Assembly (NCBI GenBank): GCA_021846505.1
Contig: JAJZWV010000001.1
Span: 1-37,290, forward strand
Reading direction: 5' to 3'
Length of the DNA stretch: 37,290 nucleotides
From: Bacillota bacterium
Lineage (GTDB): Bacteria > Bacillota > Sulfobacillia > Sulfobacillales > JAIMBI01
Below are positions 7,481 to 14,478 of the stretch, piece by piece. Position 1 is the stretch's first letter; every line of letters starts with the position of its first letter. A program made the translations under genes and the position numbers. The notes beneath the pieces were generated by a model, which ran no database searches, was not told the origin of the DNA, and was given only the letters and a program-made list of their open reading frames with translations.

Positions 7481-9015
7481 TCACACGAGCAGACTACCGG
7501 CAGCCCCGGGGCGCCGCACTTGCCGAAACGGCCGCGGCGCCGCTCACGGTCCCCGGGCTGCTCGAGCGCTGGAGCCATGAACTGCCCGACCGCCCCGCCC
7601 TCCTCGCTCCCGACGGCGATCTTACCTGGCGGGAGCTGTCGGGGGCCGTGGAGCGGCGCGCCCGGGACCTGATCGCGCTTAATGTCGGCGCCGGCGACGT
7701 GGTCGGGCTGCAGAGCCCCAACACACGGCACGCGGTGGTAGACCACCTGGCCCTCGCCCGCTGTGGCGCGGTGACGGCGATGATTCACCGCCCTTACCCC
7801 GATCCCGAGGTGGCCAGGCTCGCACGCCTCGTCGACGCCCGCTTCGTTCTCCGCGACGGGCAGGTCCTCGGCGAGCCGCCCCGCGCATCGGGCACGGCAG
7901 CGGCCCCGCCAGCCCCGGACGACCCGCTCGCGGTGTTTTTCACCTCGGGCACGGAGGGTCCCACGCCCAAGGCGTGCCTCCACTCCCATACCGGCCTGCT
8001 GGGCAACGCCCTGGCCGTCGCCCGGGACATGCATCTCGAGCCAACCGATTCCCTCTGCACGGCGAGCGCGTTCACGCATCTGTTCGGCTACCTCGCGCTC
8101 CATCTCTCGCTGGTGTCCGGCGCACCGCAGGTGCTCATGGAGCGGTTCTCACCCGACAACCTCGTGCGCGTGACGAGTCGGGCGTCCGGGCCAGTGCTGT
8201 TCGCGGTGCCAGCCCACCTGTACGACCTGATGGGTGCGCCCAGCGCCCTGTCAGCGATGGCCGGCCGGCTCAAAGAGATCCGCAGTGCGGGGGCATATCT
8301 CCCGCCCACACTGGTGGACCGGGTGGCGAGGCGCCTGGGCGCACCGGTGGTGGCGCACTGGGGCATGTCGGAAATTGGGGCCGGGCTTCACACCCGCCGC
8401 GGCGACCCGCCGGAGGCGGCGTGCGAGACGGTGGGGCGGCCAGTCGGCGAAAGCCGCGTCCTCATCGTCGACCAGGGCCGGGTGATTCGGGAGCCGGGTC
8501 GCACCGGCGAGCTCCTGTTCCGCGGGCCGTCGCTGTTCTTGGGCTACTACGGGGATCCGGATGCGACGGATGCCGCGTACGCGGACGTCGATGGCCTGCC
8601 GTGGCTCCGGACCGGGGATCTCGCGGCGTGGTCGCCGGAGGGACTCGTACGGTTCCGCGGGCGCGTCAAGGACATTGTGAACCGCGGCGGGATGAAGGTG
8701 AGCGCGCAGGAGGTGGAGGCCGCGGTCGCGACGCTGCCGGTGGTCCGGCACGCGGCCCTGCTGGCGGTGCCCGATCCCCGGCTCGGCGAGCGGGGCCTCC
8801 TCGTGGTGAGCCTCCGCGCCGGTGGCGCACTGACGCTCGACGAGGTGCGCCGCCATCTTGACCAGCAAGGCATCGCTAAGTTCAAGTGGCCCGAGGCGCT
8901 CGAAGTGCTGCCCGAACTGCCGCTGACCGCGACCGGCAAAGTCGCCAAGGGGCAGCTGCGGACGGCCATGGGGCTGGCAGGGCGTGACCCGTGCCGCACG
9001 CGGGCGGCGGAGTGA
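7477..9015 (+). CDS. AMP-forming acyl/aryl-CoA ligase (ANL superfamily)
   Basis: A 512-residue ANL enzyme begins at ATG 7477. The adenylation loop FFTSGTEGPTPKA lies at residues 154-166 and the A5 motif WGMSE near 297. The LRTGDLA motif, the hinge VNRGGMKVSAQEVE and the C-terminal catalytic lysine motif TGKVAKG follow in the standard order. The look is close to aryl-acid ligases such as salicylate, dihydroxybenzoate or benzoate CoA/AMP ligases. It would activate the incoming acid to a CoA thioester. Translational coupling to the dioxygenase gene (ATGA overlap) puts it in the same pathway. Its presence is odd for a plain gentisate pathway, which acts on free acids, and suggests the oxygenation step upstream works on a CoA ester, as in salicyloyl-CoA or phenylacetyl-CoA routes. 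Confidence 0.88.
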   Translation: MITRADYRQPRGAALAETAAAPLTVPGLLERWSHELPDRPALLAPDGDLTWRELSGAVERRARDLIALNVGAGDVVGLQSPNTRHAVVDHLALARCGAVTAMIHRPYPDPEVARLARLVDARFVLRDGQVLGEPPRASGTAAAPPAPDDPLAVFFTSGTEGPTPKACLHSHTGLLGNALAVARDMHLEPTDSLCTASAFTHLFGYLALHLSLVSGAPQVLMERFSPDNLVRVTSRASGPVLFAVPAHLYDLMGAPSALSAMAGRLKEIRSAGAYLPPTLVDRVARRLGAPVVAHWGMSEIGAGLHTRRGDPPEAACETVGRPVGESRVLIVDQGRVIREPGRTGELLFRGPSLFLGYYGDPDATDAAYADVDGLPWLRTGDLAAWSPEGLVRFRGRVKDIVNRGGMKVSAQEVEAAVATLPVVRHAALLAVPDPRLGERGLLVVSLRAGGALTLDEVRRHLDQQGIAKFKWPEALEVLPELPLTATGKVAKGQLRTAMGLAGRDPCRTRAAE

Positions 9016-9054
9016 GGCGAACGAGACCAACGAGACGACGGAGGGAGGCCGGCC

Positions 9055-9978
9055 ATGCGGCTCTGGGTGTTTGACGAATGGCGGATCGGCGTGTCGGTCG
9101 GGGATGATCCCGAGTGGCTGGTGGACGTGACGGAGATGGTGCCCGGCGCCGGCAGCTGGCCGCCGGTGCACATGAATGCGGTGGTGGCCGACCTTCCCCG
9201 GCTGGGGCCGGTACTCGCGCGGCAGGCGCGGGAAGCGGGGCCAGACCGGCGGCGCCGCTTGGCGGATCTGCAGCTCTTGCCGCCGGTCCCATGGCCCAGC
9301 AAGATTGTGGCGGCCCCGGTCAACTATCGCCAGCACCGCGACGAGCTGTCTGCGGCCGGTGGCGTCTACGCCGGTCAAGACATCAAGACCGTGATGGACT
9401 ACGGTCTCTTCTTGAAAGCTCCGTCGTCGCTGATTGGGCACGGCGGCACCGTCCAGCTGCCGTTTGGCAACCGCCGCACCGATCACGAGGCGGAGATTGC
9501 GGTCGTGATCGGGCGCACCGCCCGCAACGTCCGGGCCGAGGACGCCATGGCCTATGTGGCCGGATTCTCCGGCCTCATCGACTTCACGGTTCGAGGTTCG
9601 GAGGACCGGCCGTTTCGGAAAAGCTTCGACGGGTTCACGCCAATGGGCCCCTGCCTGGTCACGGCAGACGAAGTGGCGGACCCGGGTCACTGGCGGTTCT
9701 CGCTCACCGTGAACGGTGCCGTGCGCCAGGATGGGTCCACCGAGCGGATGATCCTGGACTTTGCCCACCTGGTGAGCCTGGCGTCTTACCACACGACGCT
9801 CTATGCCGGCGACATCATCGCCAGCGGCACCCCGGAGGGAATTGGGCCCGTGGAGCCCGGCGACCGTGTGGAGCTTGAGGTCGCTGGACTCGGCCGACTC
9901 GCCGTGGGGGTGGACTCGGCGCCGGCACCTGCAACCGAGATCATGGGGGACTGGGCGGCTCCTTTTCAGAATCGTTAG
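9055..9978 (+). CDS. FAH-family hydrolase (probable maleyl/fumarylpyruvate hydrolase)
   Basis: A 307-residue protein begins at ATG 9055 after GAGGGAGG. The C-terminal two thirds form the fumarylacetoacetate hydrolase fold: PSKIVAAPVNYRQH (82-95), the metal-binding DHEAEIAVVIG block (Glu145, Glu147), Asp176 in LIDFTVR, and KSFDGFTPMGP. Members cleave C-C bonds of 1,3-diketo acids with Mg or Mn. Beside a gentisate dioxygenase and a maleate isomerase, the natural reading is hydrolysis of maleylpyruvate to maleate and pyruvate. The family also includes 2,4-diketo-3-deoxy-L-fuconate/rhamnonate hydrolases, so a second use by the fucose genes of this window cannot be excluded. It is the last gene before the second operator. 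Confidence 0.85.
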   Translation: MRLWVFDEWRIGVSVGDDPEWLVDVTEMVPGAGSWPPVHMNAVVADLPRLGPVLARQAREAGPDRRRRLADLQLLPPVPWPSKIVAAPVNYRQHRDELSAAGGVYAGQDIKTVMDYGLFLKAPSSLIGHGGTVQLPFGNRRTDHEAEIAVVIGRTARNVRAEDAMAYVAGFSGLIDFTVRGSEDRPFRKSFDGFTPMGPCLVTADEVADPGHWRFSLTVNGAVRQDGSTERMILDFAHLVSLASYHTTLYAGDIIASGTPEGIGPVEPGDRVELEVAGLGRLAVGVDSAPAPATEIMGDWAAPFQNR

Positions 9979-9991
9979 TCCACATGGCCGT

Positions 9992-10009
9992 ACATCATAT
10001 ATAATATAG
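9992..10009 (-). promoter_or_regulatory. Second copy of the probable GntR operator
   Basis: Read on the minus strand, this is CTATATTATATATGATGT, differing from the site at 4689-4706 at only 2 of 18 positions. On the plus strand it holds a perfect TATAAT (10000-10005), about 60 bases before the MFS start. Binding there would block transcription of the transporter and isomerase unit, giving coordinated control with the first operon. Confidence 0.62.
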
Positions 10010-10067
10010 GGGAGGCGCCCGCCGCCTGCGTGTGCCTCGATCAACCCAGGGAGGCGTGTGATCGCAC

Positions 10068-11504
10068 ATGGAGCGGACGGAAGCGAGGGGTCCCACCAGT
10101 CCGGGGCTGGTTCTGGCACGGTTGGACCGCCTGACCGTATGGTCGTTGCCTTACCTATTCATCGGGGTCATCGGGTTGGGGTTCCTGTTCACGTTCTACG
10201 ACATTTTCGACATCAACGTGTCGTTCATCCAGACCTGTGCCACCATTCAGCCGCACTGCACACCCGTGAACGCCAGCAGCTACCTTGGCCTCCCCGTGCT
10301 GATGAACCTGGTCGGGTATGTGATCGGGACACTGGTGCTGTCGCCGCTCTCCGACCGGTTCGGGCGGCGCGACATGTTGCTCGTGACGCTCGTCATCACC
10401 GGGCTCGGGTCGCTAGCCACCGCCGCCGTGACCAACATGGCGGGGTTCGTGCTGGCGCGGGCGGTGACCGGCATCGGCATCGGCGCCGACCTGGCCATCG
10501 TCAACACGTACATTAATGAGATCGCGCCGCGCACGGGACGCGCCCGGTACACGTCGCTCATCTTCATCATGTCCGCGCTGGGCGCGTTCGTGGGCATCTG
10601 GCTCGGCCTGCTGCTCACGACACCCGCGTCGCCGTTCCCGCTCGGCCTGCCCTTCGCCCAAGCCGGTCCGCACTTCGCGAACGGCTGGCAAGTGATGTAC
10701 ATCGTCGGCGCCGCACTGGCACTGGTGGGCGTGCTGCTGCGAGTGCAGCTGCCGGAGTCGCCGCGGTGGCTCATCAACCGGGGCCGCGTCGCCGAAGCGG
10801 ATCGGGTGGTGACCCAGATGGAGGCGATGGCGTCCCGCCGGATGCGGCTGGCGGACGTGGACGCGCCGGCCCCGGAGGAGCCCGCGCCGGCCGCGATTCC
10901 CTACACCACCATCTTCCGCAGTCCAACCTATCTCAAGCGGACGCTGCTGCTGCTGGCCATGTGGTTCGTCAGCTACGTGACCGTGTACGCCTTCGCGTCC
11001 GGCTTCACCACGCTCCTGGCCGGACTGCACTATCCACCGCCGGAGGCGGGCCTCATCGCCGCGTTCGGCACCATCGGCTTCGTCCTCTGCGCGGTTGTGG
11101 CCTACCTGTGGGGCGAGCGTCTGGAGCGGAAGCGATGGCTGCCGATCTCCGCCGTGCTCACGCTCTTGGGCGGGGTCGTCGTGGCGGCCGCCGGGCAAAC
11201 GTTCTGGATCGCGGTGGTGGGCTCGATGGTGGTGTTCTTCGGGTTCAACCTGTGGGTGCCTATCGCCTACAGCTGGTCGACCGAAAACTACCCGACCCGC
11301 GCCCGAACCACCGGCTTTGCGCTGGTGGACGGCATCGGCCACCTGGGCGGCGGCATCGGCATCCTGGTGATTGCGCCCCTCATCCCGTACATGAACGTGC
11401 TGGAGGCATTTTTGCTCATCGGCCTCTTCCTGGTGGGGGGTGCCGTCATCGCGCAATTTGGCCTCAACACGCGCGGGCGCCTGCTCGAGGAGCTGTCGCC
11501 CTAG
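10068..11504 (+). CDS. MFS transporter, aromatic acid/sugar-porter type
   Basis: A 478-residue, twelve-helix permease begins at ATG 10068 after GGGAGG. It shows the MFS signature after helix 2 (SPLSDRFGRRDM, residues about 94-105) and a helix 4 stretch VTGIGIGADLAIVNTYINE. The matching motif YPTRARTTG appears in the C-terminal half. An acidic first helix (FYDIFDINVSF) is like that of aromatic acid:proton symporters and NiaP-type carriers. Acting in the cytoplasmic membrane, it most likely imports the aromatic acid consumed by the upstream operon. It has its own promoter region with the second copy of the shared operator and is followed by the maleate isomerase gene after a structured gap of about 105 bp. 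Confidence 0.85.
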   Translation: MERTEARGPTSPGLVLARLDRLTVWSLPYLFIGVIGLGFLFTFYDIFDINVSFIQTCATIQPHCTPVNASSYLGLPVLMNLVGYVIGTLVLSPLSDRFGRRDMLLVTLVITGLGSLATAAVTNMAGFVLARAVTGIGIGADLAIVNTYINEIAPRTGRARYTSLIFIMSALGAFVGIWLGLLLTTPASPFPLGLPFAQAGPHFANGWQVMYIVGAALALVGVLLRVQLPESPRWLINRGRVAEADRVVTQMEAMASRRMRLADVDAPAPEEPAPAAIPYTTIFRSPTYLKRTLLLLAMWFVSYVTVYAFASGFTTLLAGLHYPPPEAGLIAAFGTIGFVLCAVVAYLWGERLERKRWLPISAVLTLLGGVVVAAAGQTFWIAVVGSMVVFFGFNLWVPIAYSWSTENYPTRARTTGFALVDGIGHLGGGIGILVIAPLIPYMNVLEAFLLIGLFLVGGAVIAQFGLNTRGRLLEELSP

Positions 11505-11526
11505 GCTCAGGATGGGGAGATAGGGC

Positions 11527-11550
11527 AGGCAGCCGCGAGAGCGGCTGCCT
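11527..11550 (+). other. Strong GAGA-loop hairpin after the transporter gene
   Basis: AGGCAGCCGC (11527-11536) pairs perfectly with GCGGCTGCCT (11541-11550) around a GAGA (GNRA-type) loop. No T-run follows, so it may be an attenuating or RNA-stabilising element between transporter and isomerase rather than a full terminator. It lies 22 bases after the MFS stop. Confidence 0.5.
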
Positions 11551-11556
11551 AACCCT

Positions 11557-11580
11557 CCTCCACTGCATCCTCCACTGCAT
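11557..11580 (+). repeat. Perfect 12-bp tandem duplication
   Basis: CCTCCACTGCAT occurs twice in direct succession (11557-11568, 11569-11580), directly between the hairpin and the AAAGGAGG ribosome binding site of the next gene. It may be a slippage product; a role in leader structure is possible but not shown. Confidence 0.6.
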
Positions 11581-11610
11581 CAGGTCAATCACGAAAGGAG
11601 GCGCCCGACC

Positions 11611-12372
11611 GTGGCCCCCACCCGAATCGGCCTCATCGTTCCCAGCTCCAACGTGACCATGGAGACGGAGCTGCCGCAAATTTTTGGCCGTGAATCCGGT
11701 GCCTTCAGCTTCCACTCGAGTCGGGTGCGCATGCGAACGGTGCGGCGCGACGAGCTCGAGGCCATGAACGCGCAGATGGACCGCGCGGTGGAGGAGCTGG
11801 CCGACGCGGGCGTGGATGCCTTAGCGTACGCGTGCCTCATCGCGCTGGCCGTCGAAGGGCCGGGGGCCCACGAGCGCGCGGAGCGACGCCTTCAAGAGAG
11901 GGCACGGGCGCGCGGGCTTTCGGGGCCCATCGTGTCAAGCTTGGGTGCGCTGCTGGCCGAGCTCGACCGCCTCTCTGCCCGGCGGGTGGCGCTGGTGGCG
12001 CCGTACCTGCCCGAGCTGACCGGTGCCGTGATCCTCTATTTGAAGAGCTGCGGAGTTGAGGTGGTCGACGCCGTGAGCCTCTCCGTAGCGAACAATCTTG
12101 AGGTGGCGGCCTTGAATCCTGCACGGCTTCCGGACCACGCGAGGCAGCTCAACCTCGCAAGGGCCGATGCCGTCGTGCTGTCGGCGTGCGTGCAGATGCC
12201 ATCGCTGTCCGCGATCGCAGAGGCCGAGCGAGTCACCGGCCTTCCGGTGGTCACGGCGGCAAGCGCCACCGCGCTCCAGTTGCTGCGCGCCCTCGGTCAC
12301 GAACCCCGGAAGGTGAGCGCGGCATCTACTCCACCACGGCTGGACGCCGGACCTAGCTCGACTTCCGGGTGA
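11611..12372 (+). CDS. Maleate cis-trans isomerase-like enzyme (Asp/Glu racemase superfamily)
   Basis: A 253-residue protein starts at GTG 11611, ten bases after AAAGGAGG. The N terminus RIGLIVPSSNVTMETELP is the standard opening of maleate isomerases. The two catalytic cysteines of the fold appear as Cys75 (LAYACLIAL) and Cys193 (SACVQMPSL), almost exactly where characterised maleate isomerases have them (76 and 194). Arylmalonate decarboxylases share the fold but usually have one Cys. Expected reaction: maleate to fumarate in the cytoplasm. It completes a gentisate route in which maleylpyruvate is hydrolysed directly. The last 20 or so residues (SAASTPPRLDAGPSSTSG) are low-complexity and could reflect a late frameshift. 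Confidence 0.82.
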   Translation: MAPTRIGLIVPSSNVTMETELPQIFGRESGAFSFHSSRVRMRTVRRDELEAMNAQMDRAVEELADAGVDALAYACLIALAVEGPGAHERAERRLQERARARGLSGPIVSSLGALLAELDRLSARRVALVAPYLPELTGAVILYLKSCGVEVVDAVSLSVANNLEVAALNPARLPDHARQLNLARADAVVLSACVQMPSLSAIAEAERVTGLPVVTAASATALQLLRALGHEPRKVSAASTPPRLDAGPSSTSG

Positions 12373-13176
12373 GCTCGCCTTAAGGTGCGCCCCGGCGCGC
12401 GGCGGCGGCGGAGGGCGCTCCGTGGGCGAGTGCTGCGCCGATTTGGCGACGAGCAGGGATTGGGGCGAGAAGGGGAGGCGATGGCGCACGCCGCGACGGG
12501 GTGGAGGGTGTGCGCCCAGACACCTCGGCTGGCGGTGTCCCCAGTGTGGCGCAACGGCCTGGCTTGCTGCGGTCGGCCCGCGCCTGCACGCCGATGCGTG
12601 GTATGCCCTGGCGTCGCCACGAGCCGCGAAGGGATAGCCGCCGGCGCCGCCTGGGAGACATCCGGGTGCCCAGCTGGCCCAGAGCCGCATCCCGCCCATC
12701 CTGGGCGATGACCGAGTCGCTCCGCGGGGCGGCCCTACAGTGCGTCTGTCCCTGGCCCAAGTGTCCGGGCCATTCCCGGCGGCACCACCGGCGCGATGCG
12801 GCCCGCCGTACCGAGCCGGAAGTCACCGGCCCGCCTGTCTGCAGTGGCCGCGCCTCCGGCGCGGAGAACATCTGCGCCCCCGGCCAGCCGAGGCGTAGCC
12901 GGGCCCGGCAGGCGCTCACACTCTTTCCCATGAGGATCGCCTGGACCGATGGGATCGGAGAGCAGCGGGCAGCAGAAGAAGACACGTGCTTGCGGGTGAC
13001 CCGCTCGAGATTTTGCGCCGACCCCGCGCAATCCGCCCAGCTTGGCCGCTATCCCCTCCGCCGGCTTGTGTCGGCGCGCGGTGTGCGTCAGGATGCGACC
13101 AGAGGCCGATAGGACTCCAGCCGCTAAGCAGGGGGTCATCTCGGTGCCGGCAGCAGCAGATCAGGAGGGAAACCGC
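12373..13176. other. 800-bp stretch without a convincing gene
   Basis: All longer frames here are Arg/Pro/Ala/Gly-rich artefacts of high GC. The best small candidate is GTG 12422 to 12637 (71 residues) behind GGAGGG. It has a CPQCG knuckle (HLGWRCPQCGATAWL), but the second cysteine pair of a zinc ribbon is missing from the expected place, so it is not called as a gene. The region could be a decayed gene or a regulatory spacer; the end holds the AGGAGGGA of thyX. Confidence 0.4.
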
Positions 13177-13962
13177 TTGCAGCCCGTAAAGCCTGAAGTG
13201 TTCCTCATTGCCCGACCCGCCCTCGACTGGGATGAAGTGCGGCGCTATCTGAAGGGCGTTGGCGGCGAGGCCTGGGCCGACCGGGTCCAGGACCGTGTGG
13301 CCGACGAAGAAGCGCTGGTAGAGTTCGCGGGGCGCGTCTGCTACCGCTCCTGGGAGGCGGGGCTGAATCCCAACGTGACGCGCGTCCGCACCAACAGCCA
13401 CGTTTACCTCAGAAACATTCTCTCCAGCGGCCACGGCTCGGTCCTGGAGCATGCCTCCTACAGTTTTCTCTTCCACCATGTGAGCCGCGTGCTGACCCAT
13501 GAGCTGGTGCGCCACCGGGCCGGCGTCGCGGTCAGCCAGGAGTCGCTGCGGTTTGTCCGGCTGTCGGAACTTCCCTTTTGGTTTCCCGACTGGGCTCGCG
13601 GCGACGCCCTCCTCATGGAGCGGGCGCAGGCGGTGCTGGAGCAGCTGGAGGAGTTTCAGGGCTGGATGGGGGACCACTTCGGACTAGACAGCCAAGGCCT
13701 CTCGTTCCACGAGAAGAAGCACAAGACCAGCTTCATGCGCCGATTTGCCCCCGAGGGGGTGGCCACCGATATTTTGGTCACCATCAACATTCGCGCCTTG
13801 CGGCACATCATCTACATGCGCACCGCCCTGGGCGCCGAGGAAGAAATCCGGCAGGTGATGGACCTCGTCGCCGAGCGGGCGCTGGCAGCCACGCCTGCCC
13901 TGATGCAGGACTACGATCCCAACCAGGACCGGGAGTGGATTCCGAAGTTCCTCAAAGTTTAG
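13177..13962 (+). CDS. thyX: FAD-dependent thymidylate synthase ThyX
   Basis: A 261-residue protein taken from TTG 13177, six bases after AGGAGGGA; longer upstream frames lack any family similarity. It makes dTMP from dUMP using FAD, NADPH and methylene-tetrahydrofolate. Recognisable blocks are LASSGHGS-like ILSSGHGSVLEHASYSF, the signature ELVRHRAGVAVSQESLRF, and the C-terminal NIRALRHIIYMRT followed by acidic EEEIRQ. The canonical motif is RHR-x7-S; here the serine of the SQES segment falls one residue later (RHR-x8-S). Some ThyX subfamilies read this way, so activity is still expected. It appears to be a housekeeping gene between accessory blocks; no partner such as dCMP deaminase or DHFR is adjacent. 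Confidence 0.93.
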   Translation: MQPVKPEVFLIARPALDWDEVRRYLKGVGGEAWADRVQDRVADEEALVEFAGRVCYRSWEAGLNPNVTRVRTNSHVYLRNILSSGHGSVLEHASYSFLFHHVSRVLTHELVRHRAGVAVSQESLRFVRLSELPFWFPDWARGDALLMERAQAVLEQLEEFQGWMGDHFGLDSQGLSFHEKKHKTSFMRRFAPEGVATDILVTINIRALRHIIYMRTALGAEEEIRQVMDLVAERALAATPALMQDYDPNQDREWIPKFLKV

Positions 13963-14478
13963 GAGCGCGCCGCGCCCCTGTCCTGAGCCCCCGCGTGGGC
14001 ACAGCAGTTAGGCGCCCAGCGCCGTGCACCCAAAGGTGGTCCCGCCCCCGCGCAGCAAGCCAAACCCGGCCATAGGCGCCATGTCCCAGCCCGGCCGGAA
14101 GACGATGCTCCGCTGGCGGCACGGGTTCCCGCTCCCTCCCCCGTACGTGCGCACGCCGGTGGACACGTTCTCCCCGGCCCGTCTCGGCCGTCACACCGTT
14201 CCGATGCGCGAGCTCATCCCCCGGCGTCTCCCGATTCCAGTCCCCTCCCACCGGCGGGGCCCGCCGCAAATCTCTGTGCAGCGATCCCAGTCTCGCCAGC
14301 AGATTGGGCTCCGGGACCCTGACGGGCGCCAGTCCTGCGGCGCCCCCCGAAAATCGCCGCACGGACTTCCCCCACCACTCCGCGCTCAGGCAAGGGCCCG
14401 GGGCGGGCATCGCCCTGGGCTCCGTGAGTATTCACGCTCTGGGTGGCGCCTCGGCTCAGCCTTTCGCTCTGGTGACGC
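13963..14478. other. Hairpin-rich non-coding region between thyX and the S53 gene
   Basis: No plausible coding frame. Several short, perfect or near-perfect inverted repeats cluster in 150 bases: 14287-14309 (CCCAGTCT / AGATTGGG with one wobble), 14324-14345 (GGGCGCC / GGCGCCC), 14405-14415 (GGGC / GCCC) and 14423-14436 (CGTGA / TCACG). This density hints at a structured RNA or an intron/IS remnant, with the minus strand looking the more RNA-like. High GC alone produces some of these by chance. Confidence 0.35.

Noticed and set aside
8251-10119. 622-residue open frame on the minus strand opposite the CoA ligase and FAH genes
   Set aside because: Arg/His/Pro-rich composition with no family similarity; it is the antisense shadow of two well-supported genes, as common in GC-rich DNA.
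12422-12637. 71-residue frame with a CPQCG knuckle and a fair ribosome site
   Set aside because: Only one cysteine pair of a zinc ribbon is in a sensible place, and the rest is Arg/Gly-rich; too little support to call a gene.
13963-14478. Possible group II intron or similar ribozyme on the minus strand
   Set aside because: Several hairpins are present, but no domain V (34-nt hairpin with AGC triad and GNRA loop), no 5' GTGYG start and no maturase gene were found.
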